From Progne subis subis (Eukaryota > Chordata > Aves > Passeriformes > Hirundinidae), in the NCBI GenBank assembly GCA_022316685.1, contig JAKJHU010000082.1, positions 4,732,128 through 4,796,127 on the forward strand: 64,000 nucleotides of DNA, in the 5' to 3' direction. Of the stretch, positions 14,301 to 29,300 are shown in pieces. Under the pieces are notes generated by a model. That model was given only the letters and a program-made list of their open reading frames with translations, had not been told where the DNA came from and did no database searches. How positions within the stretch are numbered: the first letter of the stretch is position 1; every line of letters starts with the position of its first letter. The position numbers and the translations under genes are program-made.

Positions 14301-17300
14301 AACTCTGTCGTATTTAGTAGACTATAACCACTTCTGAGCAACCAACATACAAATCTTCACAGACCAGGACAAAGGTGATTTTGGCAATATTACATTTTTT
14401 GTTGTGAGAGCCTGGTAAACGTGACCATCCTGTACTGAAAACCCTTAAAACCAATGCAGCAAACCCACCATTTCTAGTTTTGATAAGAGAAGCAGAATCC
14501 CAGAGCCAAGCCAGTCACAGCTTGCTGAGACATTTTTCCAAGGACATACTGAGATGAATCCTACAGATCTCATCTTCCTGCCTGGGCCAATGTATAATCC
14601 CAAATTCCTCAAACTATGTCAATCCCTGAGCGCTACACGTAAGCACACACACTTTGTTTTCTTCTCAGAGCTGTTTGTGCAGCCACTCAAACAAAACAGG
14701 GGAAGGATTCTGTCAAACCCACGGGATGCCCACAGGCTTTTGTGGCTCCTTTTGTCTGCTCCAGATCCATGAGGATGTTGGATGCGAGCACAGCCACACA
14801 CACAGCTGCAGAGGGGAGCAGGGGGGAAGCCTCCCACTGAGCCAGAAACCTCTGACTTTTTAACAGCTACTTGAAGACACAACTGAGGAGGTTACAGTCT
14901 TCTGTTTATTAAATCTGGGCACCAGGAACAGCCCTGAATTTAAGTTGACCACTGAAGGGTGAGGTAACAAAGGTTGCAAAACTTCCTCAAAGCCCTGAAG
15001 AAAGCTAAATTGAGGTATTACCATTTTTTGTGATTAAGAACATGTCAGTGCTCAGCCATGAATGGAGCTGCAGTTGTAGAGTCATGGGGAGCAGCCAGGT
15101 TTCCAGGAGGTGATCATGCACCAACAGCTGAGAAACCAAAGAGCAGCAACTTCAGGTGAGATCAGAGGAAGATTTAACCCAGAAATATTCCAGATGCTCC
15201 ATTAGGACCAAAAAGGTCCAACTCTGAGAAGGTGCTTAAAACCAAGACTGAGGTAGATGTAAAAGCATTCCAGAGAGGAAGATACTCTCCAAGCCCTGGT
15301 TTTACCCAAAAGCCAGGCTGTGAAAGCCTGCCCTGACGCTCAAGGCAAGAACAAGGCAGGATTCCAAGCTCTGATGGAGCTGCAGGTTTATCTCCTGATA
15401 TCACAGGATTTGTACGCAGCCAGGCACAATGGGGATCTTGGCACTGCTGATTTTACAGAAGAGGATGATCTCTCTGTGCTGGGGCCCTTTTCATCAGGTG
15501 AAAAAAAAACCTATTCCACTTTTACCAACTTCTTAAAATCCAGCTGCAAAAGTGTATTTAAAAATCTTTGTTCGTTATCATTCATCACATGAATCATCAC
15601 GTGAAAAGATCTTGGGGAAGTTCTGTGATGACACTAAATTGAAGGAAATTGCCTGCTCTGAGACCAGGCACCCATCAGCTGCAGGGCTCCAGGCTCTGCT
15701 TCACCAGGAAAAGTCACTCCACACCCCAAAGGATGTAGCAGAGATGAAAAGCAGCAATTACCTGGATATTGCAGTGGGGAGCTGATTAGGTGGATGTTTT
15801 CATGAGTCATTTTGTAAGTCAGACCTCCCTGAACCTCAAAATAGCAAAGCACAGGTGAAGTAGGACCAGAGAATCTTTTAGGTTAGAAAAGCCCTCCAAG
15901 TTCACCAAGTCCAGTCATTCCTCCAGCACTGCCAAAGCCACTCCTAATCCATGTCCCCAAGTGCCACATCCACATGCCTGTGAAACCCCTCCAGGGATGG
16001 GGACTCCACCACTGCCCTGGGCAGCTCTGCCAGGGCTGGGCAGCCCTTTCTGGGAAGAAATTTTCTCTGATACCCAACCTAAACATCTCCTGGGGCAACT
16101 TAAGCAATTTCTTCTTGTCCTGTCCCTTGGTCCCTGGGAGAACAGACTGACACCCATATCACCACAACCTCAAGCAGCACCACAATATAAAGGATTTCTG
16201 ATTGTAGAATGGTCACTGAAATCTGTTTCTTCAGAAGACAAAGCAGAACCTCAAAATCCATGTAACCACAGGTTTCAAAATTGCACTGAGTCACATTTGA
16301 ACCCTCTCACAGCCTGCTACAGGCAGTAACAGCAGATTCTCTCAGCACTCCTGTCAGAAGCAGCTCTGCAAATGCTACAGTCAGGACCTCCAAGGCTTCT
16401 GATGAATGCTTCCAACAGCAATATTTAAAAAGATGTTTTACCTGCAGCTTTTCTCATCTTTGGACCATTTATAATGGCTAGTTCTCCTGTGAACTTCCTT
16501 CTGTTTCGTATTGCAAGGTAATACTCCTCCACATCACAACATTTACACAGCCCATTTTCTACACATCTGCCTGTTTTCACAGGTCTCTATCACCCTTATT
16601 TTTCTTCAGCCTTGTGGACTTGCTGAACAGCCCAGGACAAGGCACACACGCTCCAGCTATCGAAGGGTGACAGGCACACAGGCAGGCACAGCGGTCACAG
16701 TGTGGCCCCAGGAATTGAGAGTGCAGGACTAGAGCAGCTCCAGGTGATAAATGCTCCCAGTATCAACACATCCTTGTTAATTACTGCTGCTTCTGCATGG
16801 CAATGAATTAGGTAAAACTGCTCCCAAGGCAGAATTCCGCCCCAGTTCAAAGAGAACACATGCCTGAGTATTGCTTTAACCCTTCTACACAGGTCTTTGG
16901 AAGAAATTCAACGCCTGTGCTCACATCTGTTGCACAGGACATTTTTAATGCTCCTATCAGGTAACTTTCACAGCTTTCCTTCACCAGAAGGATGATAAAG
17001 GAATGCAAGGAGTCATGATCCAACCTGCTTTTTCAAAGGCAGAAAGGAAAGTACACATAAAAAAACACTTCAGCTTTAAAATTTCGAGGCCCCGGGAGTC
17101 AGACAGAGCCAAGTGGAGCATCCAATGCTTCCTGCTGCCGTGGACTGAGCACAACACTGTGCTCCTGTTTGCAGCCATCACTTCCACACATCAACATCCC
17201 CCTGCTTTCCAAGGCAGCCCAGCATCCTACAGAATTCCAGTCTCCTGTAAAGGTGAGACATGCACACCAAACCGCAGCAGGATGAGGTTACAGCACGGGA

Positions 17301-20300
17301 CACTGCACTTAGTCCTGATAAAATTTCCAGAGCAGGATTTCTCTTCCAATCCTGGTATCCAGGCATCAAGTATCAACCCCATGTGTTTATTTTGCAAAGC
17401 AAGGTAGCTCACACTGACAAATCCAAGCCTAATTTTAATAAATCCTGGGCTTGAGTCAACACGACACTGCTAAAATAGGAAATGCTATTCTGGTTATCCT
17501 ACATTACAAATGCACATGCAGTTTTAAACCACAGAAAAGCAGAATTTGGGGTTAGTCTTGACTCCCTGTGTAACAGTAACACCAGACTCCAAGAAGCAGC
17601 AGCAAAGAGGAGGAAGTAAAAGGCTCTTTGCTCAATAATCTATTTAACTCGAAATGAACTTAAAAGTGTTAAGTGCCAAGTGAAACTGGGAAAGAGAGAC
17701 ATGACTGATGTCATGCTCCAAAGGTCAAGGGGTAGCACATAATAAAAGTGAAGTACAAGCAGGGATTTCAACTGTACGTAAATTACAGTGTCCTGCAGGT
17801 GAATATTTTTTAGCACATGGAATAATAAATCTTTAAATGATGTAGTACAATACTTTAGAAATCATCCCCTCAGTATTTTCTGAAGCATATTGTACTGCTT
17901 TAGGTGTCTCAGGGTATTTCCTTAAAGAACTAGGATTAAATGACAAACGAGTGCATTTTTGGGCTGATATTCAGAAATTTGCTACTTATCCTCAATTCTT
18001 TAAATTCGAGTATCTTCCTTTGTAAAGACACTCAAGAACTTAGCTCAGATCAGCAGTAGCTCTTGATATTTTTTTCGGCATAAACTATATTCTTCAGAAA
18101 CAGGGTCTTGCACTCTGATTTTGGGAGGTTAAATACTTTGAACGATTAATTCAAATACTGTATGTTTAAGGTATGAACTTAAACTCAGAACTATTTTCAC
18201 AAGGCCGTGCTTTCAAGAATCAACTGCCCAGAACAGCAAATTCCATCAATTTAAACACGACCCCTTGAGAACAACTGTGGGTGCTCCAAGTTCTGGTATC
18301 TCTTTAGTTTGATCAAGAAACCTTCACCTTGGTTAACACAGAGCTGCTTGTCCACACTTAAATCCCCTAAATGCGCCCATTGCTTCCTCCTGCTTGGCAC
18401 AGCCTGAATTCTCAGGATTTCTATTCCTACACTTCTCAACTGCATGAAGTCCTAAAGGGACACCAACCTTGCAATCATGGACTGGTTTGGGTTGGAAGGG
18501 ACCTTAAAGCTCATCCAGTCCCACTCCTGCCATGGCAGGGACACCTTCCTCTATGCTCCATGATGCTCCAAGCCCTGTCCAACCTGGCCTGAACACTTCC
18601 AGGGATGGGACATCTCCTCTTAACTAGACTAGCAATAAATTTAAAAAAATCTAAATAGTAAAATGCCAGAGATAGCCAAGAATGCTGAAGGTCTTTTAGT
18701 GCCCTAAGATGACAGAACTCAAAGTTTTGTTAAAAGTTGGTAGAACAATAAAGTTTAAAGGGCTGACGTTTGTTTCCAGTGCTTTCCATGGGTGATTTGC
18801 TTCCAAACACTCCTTCCTTGTACATCAGAAAAATGTTAAGTGGTTAGAACACAAAATGGGAGCAGCTGGGTTATCTTGAACTGCACACTGGGTTGTTTTT
18901 ACCAAAAGTGTACCTTGGCCAGAACATCCTAAATGAGTCAGGGCTCTGCACAGCTCACCCTCACTTCATATGTTCCTGGAATAACACAATTCCATTTGTT
19001 TTACTAAGAATTTTCTCCTACACAGGAAAAGCACCATTAAACAATGTGTTCTTTAAATCAAAGGTGAAACTTATGTGTTTTCTTCCTCCTCTGACATCAG
19101 ATGATTTAAAAGATCCCCTAGAAAGGCTGAAGGGATCTGTTAAACCCTGGCAAGAGATGCAATGCCAGCTTGGAGAAACATACCATCAGAGACACTTCCA
19201 AAACTGAGAGGGATTGGAAAGCGAAGCAGTCCACCCTCATAACACAATTTTTCTGTAAAACAAAAAACACAACGAAGAAAGCAAATGCCAGCTATGTCTC
19301 TCATCTTTCTAACAAAGAACTTATTCAGGTTGTGTTGATCCAAAGATTCCAAAAATCTCAAATATTCTAGATAACATATCCTTGTACTTGCTGGCAATGA
19401 CACATCTTCAATCTTCATCAGTGTCTGAAGACAGAACGAAGGCGAATTTTCCACTGAAATGTCTAAGTGTGAAAGTAACAATGACTTTGAGCACCTTGCC
19501 TAGCTAAAGAACACAGTGGAAGTGTAAAGTGCAAAGATAACACAACAACTGTATGGCCAACATGAAGGATGTAGGACAGTCTGAACACACCTTTTCCCCA
19601 GAGCTTGGGATCTTTGCAGTCTGAAGTTATTAGAGCTTCCAGAAAGCCAAGAGAGATCCATTTTCCTTTTAAGCTCTCCTTGGCACAAGGCACTGCACAT
19701 ACGAGAAGGCTCAGGCACCCAGACACAGATGATACAACATCAAAAAAAACCTTTTAGACACATCTATTTCATGAACCTGCATGTAGAAACTTTGTCACTG
19801 CCACAGGCATGTTACAACTTTCTCCCTGCAGTGAACTAAAGTTCCATGAAAGAAAAAACTCTTCTAAGGATCTGGAGTGAAACCCAGGGATGAATCCTCC
19901 TTCAGCTGGTCTCTGTAAGAGATGTGGTGTTGAGCCTTCAAGAGAAGCATCTCCAACTTTTACACCCCATCAATTTAAGAGCTACAGAACAAGTAATCAC
20001 TGAATCACCTCAAAAGTACTTCAATAACTTCATCAAGTGTTCAAATGAAAGACCCCAAATTCTGCAGTGGATGAGAAACCAGTAAGATGATGCTGAACAA
20101 GCACAATACAAACCCATTCAACCCCTGCACTGATATTGCTTAATCAGGCTCAAACTTGGTGTTTGAGAGTCTGACCTAATAGTTCTACCCCAGCTTGAGA
20201 CAACAGGGAATACAGAATATTCCAGAAAACTCTCTGGATGGGCTCTTCCACCTCTCAGGCAGGTCCAGGCTCTCTTGGTTTTCATATATTACTGACTCCT

Positions 20301-23300
20301 TTAAGAGTAGATCACTTCAGAAAGGGAACAAGCACAAAGTTCAGAGAAATCCAGGGATCCTGTTTTCACCGAACACCCTCCTGGTTTACAGCACTGCTCT
20401 GCATCTCACTGGAGCTCTGGAAAACATTGGGAAAGGAAAGTGGGAAGGGCTGCTGCAGTTACTGCAGTCAACTACCTGTGCTTTTGATCCTTTGAGGGCA
20501 ACAATCAACCACGGGGAAAGAATATGGGGAAGAAACAAACTGACAAGGCTGCAATCACTCTCCCTCCAGAGCAGGAAATACCCCCAGATTAACTATTGCC
20601 TGATGAGCACAGCAGCCACAACATTCCCCGTTCCCAGCACAGGAAATGGGAGAACTGACAGCATGTTCCCTCTGTCCACATTCTCGGAAATAACCCCTCT
20701 TGAAAGGGTCTGGATGCTGTAATACACTGACAGCTGAAGGGGGGGCACATGAGAAGAGCTCCATTGTGACAGGCACTTAGGGAACGACTTTTCCTCATGG
20801 ATTTTCATTCAGAAACCACTCCCTGAACAGCACAAACTTGACACCCGCTCGAGTGGTGCAGAGCTCTTCTCCTAACAGCCAACAAGGCTCATGGCCCATC
20901 CATAATAATTGCTGGGCTCAGGGGGCTCAGCCTGGAGAAGAAAATTTTCCAAGAACATCTTTGTGGCTTGTGGATTGTAACAAAGACTGAGACAGGCTTT
21001 TGATCACGGCTCGGAGGCACAGGACAAGGGGCAACAGTTTTAAACAGGAAAAGGGTAGATTTACATTGGACATAAGGAATTCTTTAAAATTTATTTATTC
21101 TTCCCTGTGAGGTCAGACACTGGCACAGGTTGCCTAGATGAGCTGTGGCTGCCTCATCCCCACAAGACACTGAGGCTGGGACAGGGCTTGGAGCAACCTC
21201 GTCCATGGAAGGTGTCCCTGCCCATGGCAGGGTAGGAGTGGATGGGCTTTAAGGACCCCTCCCACCCAAATCATTCTGAGATTTGAGGATTCTCTTAAAA
21301 TACCAGGTTTAAAGCCATAACAGCTACCCTAATGTCAGAATAGTGTCTTCAGCTTCTCAAGCTCTGATCCTGGTGAAAACAAGAGGTGTTTTTTTCTCTC
21401 AAGGAGGTTGTTATTCCTCGCGGTACCTTCTAAAAGGACTTCAATTCAGATTTTCCAAAGATCTGGGATATTCCCCTCCCCATTGTTTCCTGACATTTGG
21501 GGCACCACTGGACTTCATTTTATCACTTTCAGAGGGCAGCTCTGGGTAAAACATGACAGTTCTGGAGCAGCTCGTACTTTTGGGAAGGGATAATTTAACT
21601 TCACAGACAAAAACTTTATTCCTTGTCTATTTGCCATGACCCTCAGGCTTTATTGCCTTTAGCAAAGAGATACTTAAGTCAGTTTAATGGTTCTCATACC
21701 CATCAAGCTTTTATGGTCCTGCCCTGCTCCTGTTTGTGCCAGAACAGCAGTGTGTGTGTGGCCACAGAATGACTTGAGATCAAGGAAAAACTCTGGTTAC
21801 AAGAGAATTTTTGCAGGCTTTTTCTTCCAACCAGATCGAATTCCCAACTTACTACACGCCCCAGCCACACACACAGCAATCACCAGGGTGTGAAAATGAA
21901 AGCTGTGTGATATCAGTGCTGTGAGTGAGCTGCAGCGAGGAGAAGGGATGTTACAGGTTTTGTTTCCTTGTAAACCTCTGCTGCCTAAGCCCAAGTATCA
22001 GCAAAACCTACTGTACACTTTTTACATACAGATCCTTTATCATGCTGGGAAGTTCTCTACAGTGATCCTATGAATGCCATCACTCCCTGAAGACCATGCT
22101 CCAGTTCACTGCAGTGAATCCCTCCCTGCAAAGAGCTTTTTTCCTGTAGGACATGGCTGTGTCACAGACACAAGCCACAGTAAGGGAGAATTATGGATTT
22201 AGGAGTGCATTGGAAGTCCCATTTTGGGAAAGCAATTTAATAAGAGGTCATGGGAGGCAGCTAAATTAAGATCAGTTTTGACAAATGTTGTTACGTTGTT
22301 TAATCCAATGCTATAAAAAGTAGCTTGCGTGCCAAGGGCTAAGTTTTTCAGAACTATATTAAATAAGAGCCAAGAAAAAAAAAACCAAACAGAACTGTTT
22401 GGCAAGGAAAGGGAAGATAAGAAGGCAGAATTCAGAAAATGTTCCCCAAATCCTGGAAAGAAGCATATTTTTTGGTTTTTAAATAAGAGAAGCCAGGCTG
22501 GGAGAACTGGGGCTGTTCACCTGGAGAAGAGAAGGCTCCAGGGAGAACTTAGAGCCCCTTCCAGTGCCTAAAGGGGCTCCAGGAGAGCTGGAGGGACTTG
22601 GGACAAGGGATGGAGGGACAGGACAAGCTTTAAGCTGCCAGAGGGCAGGGATAGATGGGATATTGGGAATGAAATCTTCCCTGTGAGGGTGGTGAGGCCC
22701 TGGCACAGGGTGCTCAGAGAAGCTGTGGCTGCCCCTGGATCCCTGAAAGTGTCCAAGGCCAGGTTGGACAGGGCTTGGAGCAACCTGGGCTAGTGGAAGT
22801 TGTCCCTGCCCATGGCAGGGGGTGGAGCTTTGAGGTCCCCCCCAACCCAACCCTATCCCATGATTCATTCCATGATTCTAAGTCATGTGAGAGAAAAGAG
22901 CACCACAAGCATCTGATTGTGTCAGAAACAGACCAAGGTGGCTGCTTCCTTTAAGCAACATATTTTTCCTAAAGTTGGCAGAGGAGAAATGGGTAGTAGA
23001 AAGATTCAACAACAAAATTCAGCACCTTCACCACTTCCCAGTATCTTTAAAAATTAATAGAGAGGCAAAAAAAAAAGTAGAATGAGTTGATTAGTTGATT
23101 CTTATAGATTTATAGATGCTTATTTGTTTTGCAAGAAAGAATTAAAGATGTTGTCAAATGAAGAACCAAAGGCAATAAGACACCCAAATGAAATGACAAA
23201 AACAAGGGGTAAAACAATCACTGGGAATTTGGCAAAACTCTTGTGAGCAGCCAGAGAACTCTTGATGATTGCAGAGGAAGGGAGATGTAGGACAGATGTA

Positions 23301-26300
23301 ACACATGCAGGATACATGTGACAGACATGTAGGACATTTGCAACATTTTCATCTACACCAACCTTGTTCCTTAAGTCTACCCATCCCCATTTCAATCACT
23401 CCAACAAAGCATTTCCTGAACACAGGTGCTGTATTTGGATAAATTCAGTCCCAAATGCCAATTCTCATGCAGCTGCAAAGCTTAAGGAGGGCAGAAACTA
23501 CGCCCTTTTGTACAGCCATGCAGTTGTAAAAGATTTTTAAGATTCAATTCAGGTGTTTTTCAGCAATCTGGAGGGGACAAGGCTGTGACTGGGAAGACAG
23601 CGACATGCTGGGAAAAAAAAAAAAAAGAAGTAATTTTTACTTAGAAGAATAATGAAAGTATTCAAGGGCAATGACTGAAGGCACTGGTGGAGAACAGATG
23701 CATTTTTCTTCCATATAAGATTGCTGTTCCCTGTGGCTGAAGGAGGCATCCAAATTGCTTTTGCTTTTCATCATTTGCGTATTTTCGGGAGAAGGGGGTT
23801 GTGTAAAGCCAAGTTTGGTGCCCTCAGCCTGTAGCACAATTCAAACACCTGCACACAAACCCACTCCTTTATGCAAACATACCTTTAACAGTTTTGACAA
23901 AAACTTGTTTCTCTTTACTGGGGTCTTTTTCTTCTATTAGAATTCCATGGAAAATGCGGCCAAACGTGCCTAGGAACAGAACATCCAATTAGTAATGTGT
24001 GGTTAAGAAACACTGATAACATTAGGAGTATCTTAAGCAAACAGTACCTTTCACAGCAGAAAGTGAGGAATGCCTGGAGTTAAAAACCCTAGAAAGTCAC
24101 CAAGAGAGAACCCAACCGTTCTCCAGCCTGAGGGGGATTCACAACTACAGGCAGTAAATGCTGAAGTTTCATGTAAGTAAAACTTAAGGGGATAAGCATG
24201 AGAGTGAACTAGTGATAGCAGCAGAGCCCAGTGAAATTAAGTATCAATATGATGATGGTTTATTTGTGGCACTTCAGTCAGCTCCCTGCGCTAAGAACTC
24301 CAGCTCCCTCTTCTCACCCACCCAGTCTGGAATTCTAAGCTAAGGCACTTCTCACAAGGACCACGTTTTGTTTGGAAACATTCAGAAGGAAACAGCAATT
24401 CTGGCCAGCCAGCACACATGGAACACTTTGAAATAGCCAGCATCACATTATTCACAAGTTTCACCTCAGCTGGAAGGTGCTGGGCTCTTTTGGGGGTCTT
24501 TCCATCTACTGCAGGAAGAGGGGCTACTCTGAGGAGCTGGGCTGAGAACAACTGGTAACACACAGAATTGTTTTTTACTGCTCAGCTTGGCAACACTTTT
24601 CTGCACCAAGGTGTGCATCATCTCCACACAGCCTATTCCAGCATTACAGCCCCTTCCCAGGGATTCCTCCTGCCTGACTAGGTTGAAAGATCTTTTACTG
24701 TATGAAACACAGGTCTTATTTGTTTCTAAATACCTTAAACAGGGGCAGTGCAATCTTTCTGTCACCTACCCTGGGGCTGCAAGGAAACCCCGTATGACAG
24801 CAGTCAACAAAGTGCAATCCCACTAAGCAGCAGCTGAACTTGGGAGACTCTCAGGCAACCACAACACCATGAACTATTTAACAGCAAATAAAATCCTCCT
24901 GCCTTGGTTCTTGAAGACTTCAAGAAAGTGACTAAATATGTATTTCCAAAATGTTAAAGCAGATGAAGCTATGGAAGCTATGTGAAGTTTACAGTGAATC
25001 TGTGGCCAAGATCTGTAAAAAAGTCTCCCATGCATGCATTTACTTTATCCCCTACTTCCCTCCGAAGCTCTTTTGCTCTTCAAAGGCAGAGACTCAACAT
25101 CACTACAATCCTGAACTAAAACTGGTCAGGTCTTTTAGGTTCTCTGACAGGTGGATGTGGCACTTGGGGACATGGGTGAAATTGGCAGTGTTGGGGGAGT
25201 GTTTGGACTCGATAACCTTAAAGGGCTTTTCTAACCTTAATGACTCTGTGATTAAGTCTGAAGATTCTGACTCAAATTAACAGCTGGAGGCTAAGAAACG
25301 AGATCCCAGGATTAACTGGGTCCAAACTGCATTCAACAGCTCCTTATGTCTCATCTGGCAGAACAGGGCAGCTCTGTCACCAAACATCTGAAGCGCTGCT
25401 GGGGCACTGAGTCACCTCTAGTCATGGCTGACTCCCAACACCCCAGCTCCAGGCAGCCCAGAGGAACACAAAGCACACCCCACATCCCATAAGGAAGGTT
25501 TTTCCAGAGCTCACATGGAAGTGAGCATGGAGCTGCCTCCTCAGAGGTTCAGAGGCACACACTGAACCAGAATGGGAACATCCTCCACTGCTGCTCAGAC
25601 TAACACAAAGCATTCTGCCTCCAAAGGATGATTATATCCAATCTCCAGCTTTGGGAAGCTTGATTTCTCAGGGAACAGAGACTTGAAATTGCAGCAGTAA
25701 AGGTGAATGACAAAGAAAAATAAATATTTAAGCCCATTTTTCAAATTCAGTATCAACAAGAATCAACTCATGTTGTGCATGAACACTTTCAAAGTGCACA
25801 TTAAAGTGAACAGTTCAGAAACTGCATGATCCTTGTGGGTCTTTCCATTTCACGATAATCCACGAAAACAATTACATAATCTCAATCTTTTATATCAGGG
25901 CTGTAAATGTTGCACGTGCTGATTAGATTTCCAAATCAAAGTTATCAAACTGAGACACCAAATTTGGACAACTGGAAGTTTTTCTGGGCTTTGGGTTGGT
26001 TTTGCTTTGATTTTTATGTTAAGAGAACCTCCATTTCAGGGAGCAGGTTATTAAGACAGACAAGCTGAATGATTTACTGAGCACGCCTGGTCGCTCCCCC
26101 AGCCTAATGAAAGCTGGAAGCTGCTTTCCCCACACCCCAAATGCAAACATAACTCATCATTCCTCCCCTCCACCAAAGCTACGAAGATCAGAAATGTCAC
26201 CTGTGAATAACATCAGAAAAACCTGTCAATAAATATCTCTGTATTTGTATTTATGTATCTACACCATGTTGTAGGAATGCAGTGTCTGAGTGCTGTAAAT

Positions 26301-29300
26301 ACCTTCTTGGAGCACATCTTTGAGGGTGATCCTCTCCCTGGAGATGGCTATGTCCTTCACTTTAGCTTTGGCCTCCATGAGAGTGACACTTTTCAGATCA
26401 TTCTTCTCTATCCGTAATGTGGGATAACCTGAGGAGCCAGCAGAGCCAAACAATCCAACATAAATACCCTTGGAATGAGAACAGGCACAGGGCTTCACCT
26501 CTGACCACCTACAGCTCCACACACAAGGCAGCAGCACAATCTCAAATATATTATTTATTAATTTTAAAAAGATAATAGTATTTAGCAACAAAAAACACAG
26601 GAATAATCATCTGCAGGGTAAGAAATCACACAGGAGCTCTCTGCGGTGTCATGCAAACAACTTTTGTTACTAACTCCAGGTGAAGGAAACTCCTGCACTG
26701 AAGGTGATCAACACTGCACTGCCCTCAGGAGGAGGAAATTGACTGTTGGAAAACTTGGAGCTGGGAAGATGCCTTACCCCAGCAGGACATTAGCAAACTA
26801 CCAGTGCCCTCTTCTGGCACTTCCAGACAACTGGATACACCAGTAGAGTCAGAAAGGCTGGAATATTTTCATGCATGTGTCTGAATTATTAAAGAAATCT
26901 TGAGAATTAATCTGATAATATTTTCTTCAAATTTTAGACATTACTGAAAACAAAATTATGCAACTGTGGAATGACCAAGAATGTCAATCCTGCTTTTTAC
27001 ACACATCCAACCTTTTCTCTTCTAATTTTCACCAGTTCCAGTGCTGGGGGTGTCCCAAAGCAGGTGAGAGACGCTGTGAAGCCAGCAGGTGCCACTCAGG
27101 CACAGTGGCCACCCCTCTGGGCAGGGGGAGGAGGGTTGAACCATCACCCTGAGCTTGGTTCCCTGCCCTTGGCCAGAGGATTCTGGGGGCAAAATTCCTG
27201 CAACTGGAACTCAGCCTAATTAACCTGAGCCACTTAGAAAGCCAAACAAAAAACCTGAGGTTTACTGGACATCAAGAGCTCAACCTGAGGGGCTGGAGCG
27301 TGTCCAGAGAAGGGAACGGAGCTGTTGATGGCACCATCACCAAGTGCCATCAGAGGACAATGGGAGAGACTTTGAGGTCTTACAGGTTGCTTTAAAAAAA
27401 CCCCATGTGTGCCTCTATGCTGGCCACCTTCCCTCCAGCTGGAACAGCCCCTTCCCTGGAGCAGTGCTGGAGGGGATAGCCCTCCATTAGACAGTAATTT
27501 GAGGAGTAAAAATTCCTCAGGTAATAAATATGTTCATTAACTACAGAATTAACTCAGAACACAGCTGAGAGCACTTGGTCTGTTCAACCTGGAGGAGACT
27601 CAGAGACCGGATCCCAGTCTGCAGCTCCTCCCAAGGCACAGCTCTGAGCTCTTTTCTCTGTGACCAGGGACAGGACGACCCCAAGGAATGACTGGAGCTG
27701 TGCCAGGGGAGTTTAGGTTGGATATCAGGGAAAGATTCCTCCCCCAGAGGGTGCTGGCACTGCCCAGGCTCCCCAGGGAATGGGCACAGCCCCAAGGCTG
27801 CCAGAGCTCCAGGAGTGTTTGGACAATGCTCTCAGGGGTGCACAGGGTGGGATTGTTGGGGTGTCTGTGCAGGGTCAGGGGTTGGACTGGATGATCCCTG
27901 TGGGCCCCTTCCAGCTGGGATATTCTGTGATTCTGTGCTATCAGTTACCAGATCAGTATTTAAACTGCTGCCACCCCTCCTTTCCACTCACTGCTCTCTT
28001 CTGCTATTTCATATCGTCTCAAGCAAAGCTGTAAGTAACAGGAGATGACAAGAATAATACAACCATCAGGATTCATGCACAAGGCATCACCTGCTTTAGT
28101 AACTGATCCCAGGGCTGGGTGGATACATCCTGTTCTCTCTCCTCTGCTTGGAATGCACGAGGCAAGTTCTTCTCAGTGTTAAAACACAGATGCTTCACAG
28201 CTACTGGTGAAGTCTGGGTGGCTGACTGCTCTGGGTGCAGGGAGAGCAACCCAAGGGACAAACACAGTCTCATGCTCATATGACCACTCACACGCCCCCA
28301 AACTCACTCCTGACTACAGCATGGCCGGATAAAACATGCATTGTGTGAATTCAAGAGGGAAAGTGACAGAGCCAGAGAATTGTTCATGCTCTTCCCTTGC
28401 ACTTGACACCAAAGCAGCGTGGCAGGAGGGTCTGTGCTTAGATTAACACTTACTGGTTACTGGCGTGGCGTTGTTGGGTGTGTCAGCTCGCAGGTACTGC
28501 GTCGTCTGCGTGGAGGGCTGCGACAGCCCCTGCGAGCTGCTGCTGTCACTGATGCTGCAGGGAAACAAAAACGCAGATCAACACCACTGCTTGCCACTCC
28601 AACACATTCCAAATTCACTTGTTGAGGTCAAACCCAGCAGATTTTCCAGGCAAGACTTTAAAAGAGAAGAGTTTCTGAAGTCTCTCACACATGAAAACGT
28701 ATTTTAGGTAACTCAAAAATCTTGGCACTAAGTACTAACAGCTTCCTCCTATTTGCTTTCCAGAATTTGCTCTATCTTCTAGTACTTCTCCCCACTTTTG
28801 AATATCAAAGTGACAAAACATTCCTTGCCAGAACCATCCTGTCATACCAAGAATAACTATCATATTCCAGGGAAGATTTTGCACACATTCTCTCACGGTA
28901 CTGATGTCCCAATCAGATGAGGGCTCTACTTCACAGTCCAAACTTCTCTACCCTACTTTGTCACTCTCCTCCCTAAGGATACCTGTTACCAGGTATCCAC
29001 CTAAATCCAGCACCACCTAAAATGTGCTTTTTGAGATGCTTTCTTTGGGCAGGGTCCACAGACTATCCACGAAACATGTAAATCACAGCCTAAACCACAG
29101 CAGGCTGACTTCTGTCTTATTTTCATAGTCAAAACACTACAAAAAGAGCTGTTGCAGCAGTAATGGACCAAAATCCTATTAGCAGGTCAGATGGCAAGGC
29201 CAGAAGCTTTTCTGATGTTCTCCCCCTCCAAACACATACAAACACCCCTCCTCTTTGATGCAACTTCAAAGCCTCTCCACTGCTGACTGTATTGGGAAAA

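Larger units (their letters stand above)
11534..23882 (-). other. RYK: RYK intron 9 (12.3 kb)
   Basis: The second-longest intron. It contains CR1 copies at 12710-13161 (+), 15870-16175 (-), 18476-18615 (-), 20911-21294 (+) and 22491-22879 (+), and an A-rich run near 23610-23626. The remaining stretches 13162-15869, 16176-18475 and 18616-20910 are unique AT-rich DNA with no gene recognised. Confidence 0.9.
26429..28453 (-). other. RYK: RYK intron 7
   Basis: GT-AG intron of 2.0 kb. A CR1 scrap at 27288-27335 and a longer plus-orientation CR1 copy at 27560-27937 are present. Its 3' end contains the possible TG acceptor described among the findings. Confidence 0.9.

Noticed and set aside
26259..26591. 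Exon 8 read further upstream as coding
   Set aside because: The open frame continues into intron 7, but there is a strong AG acceptor at 26430-26429 and only the nine adjacent bases look protein-like.
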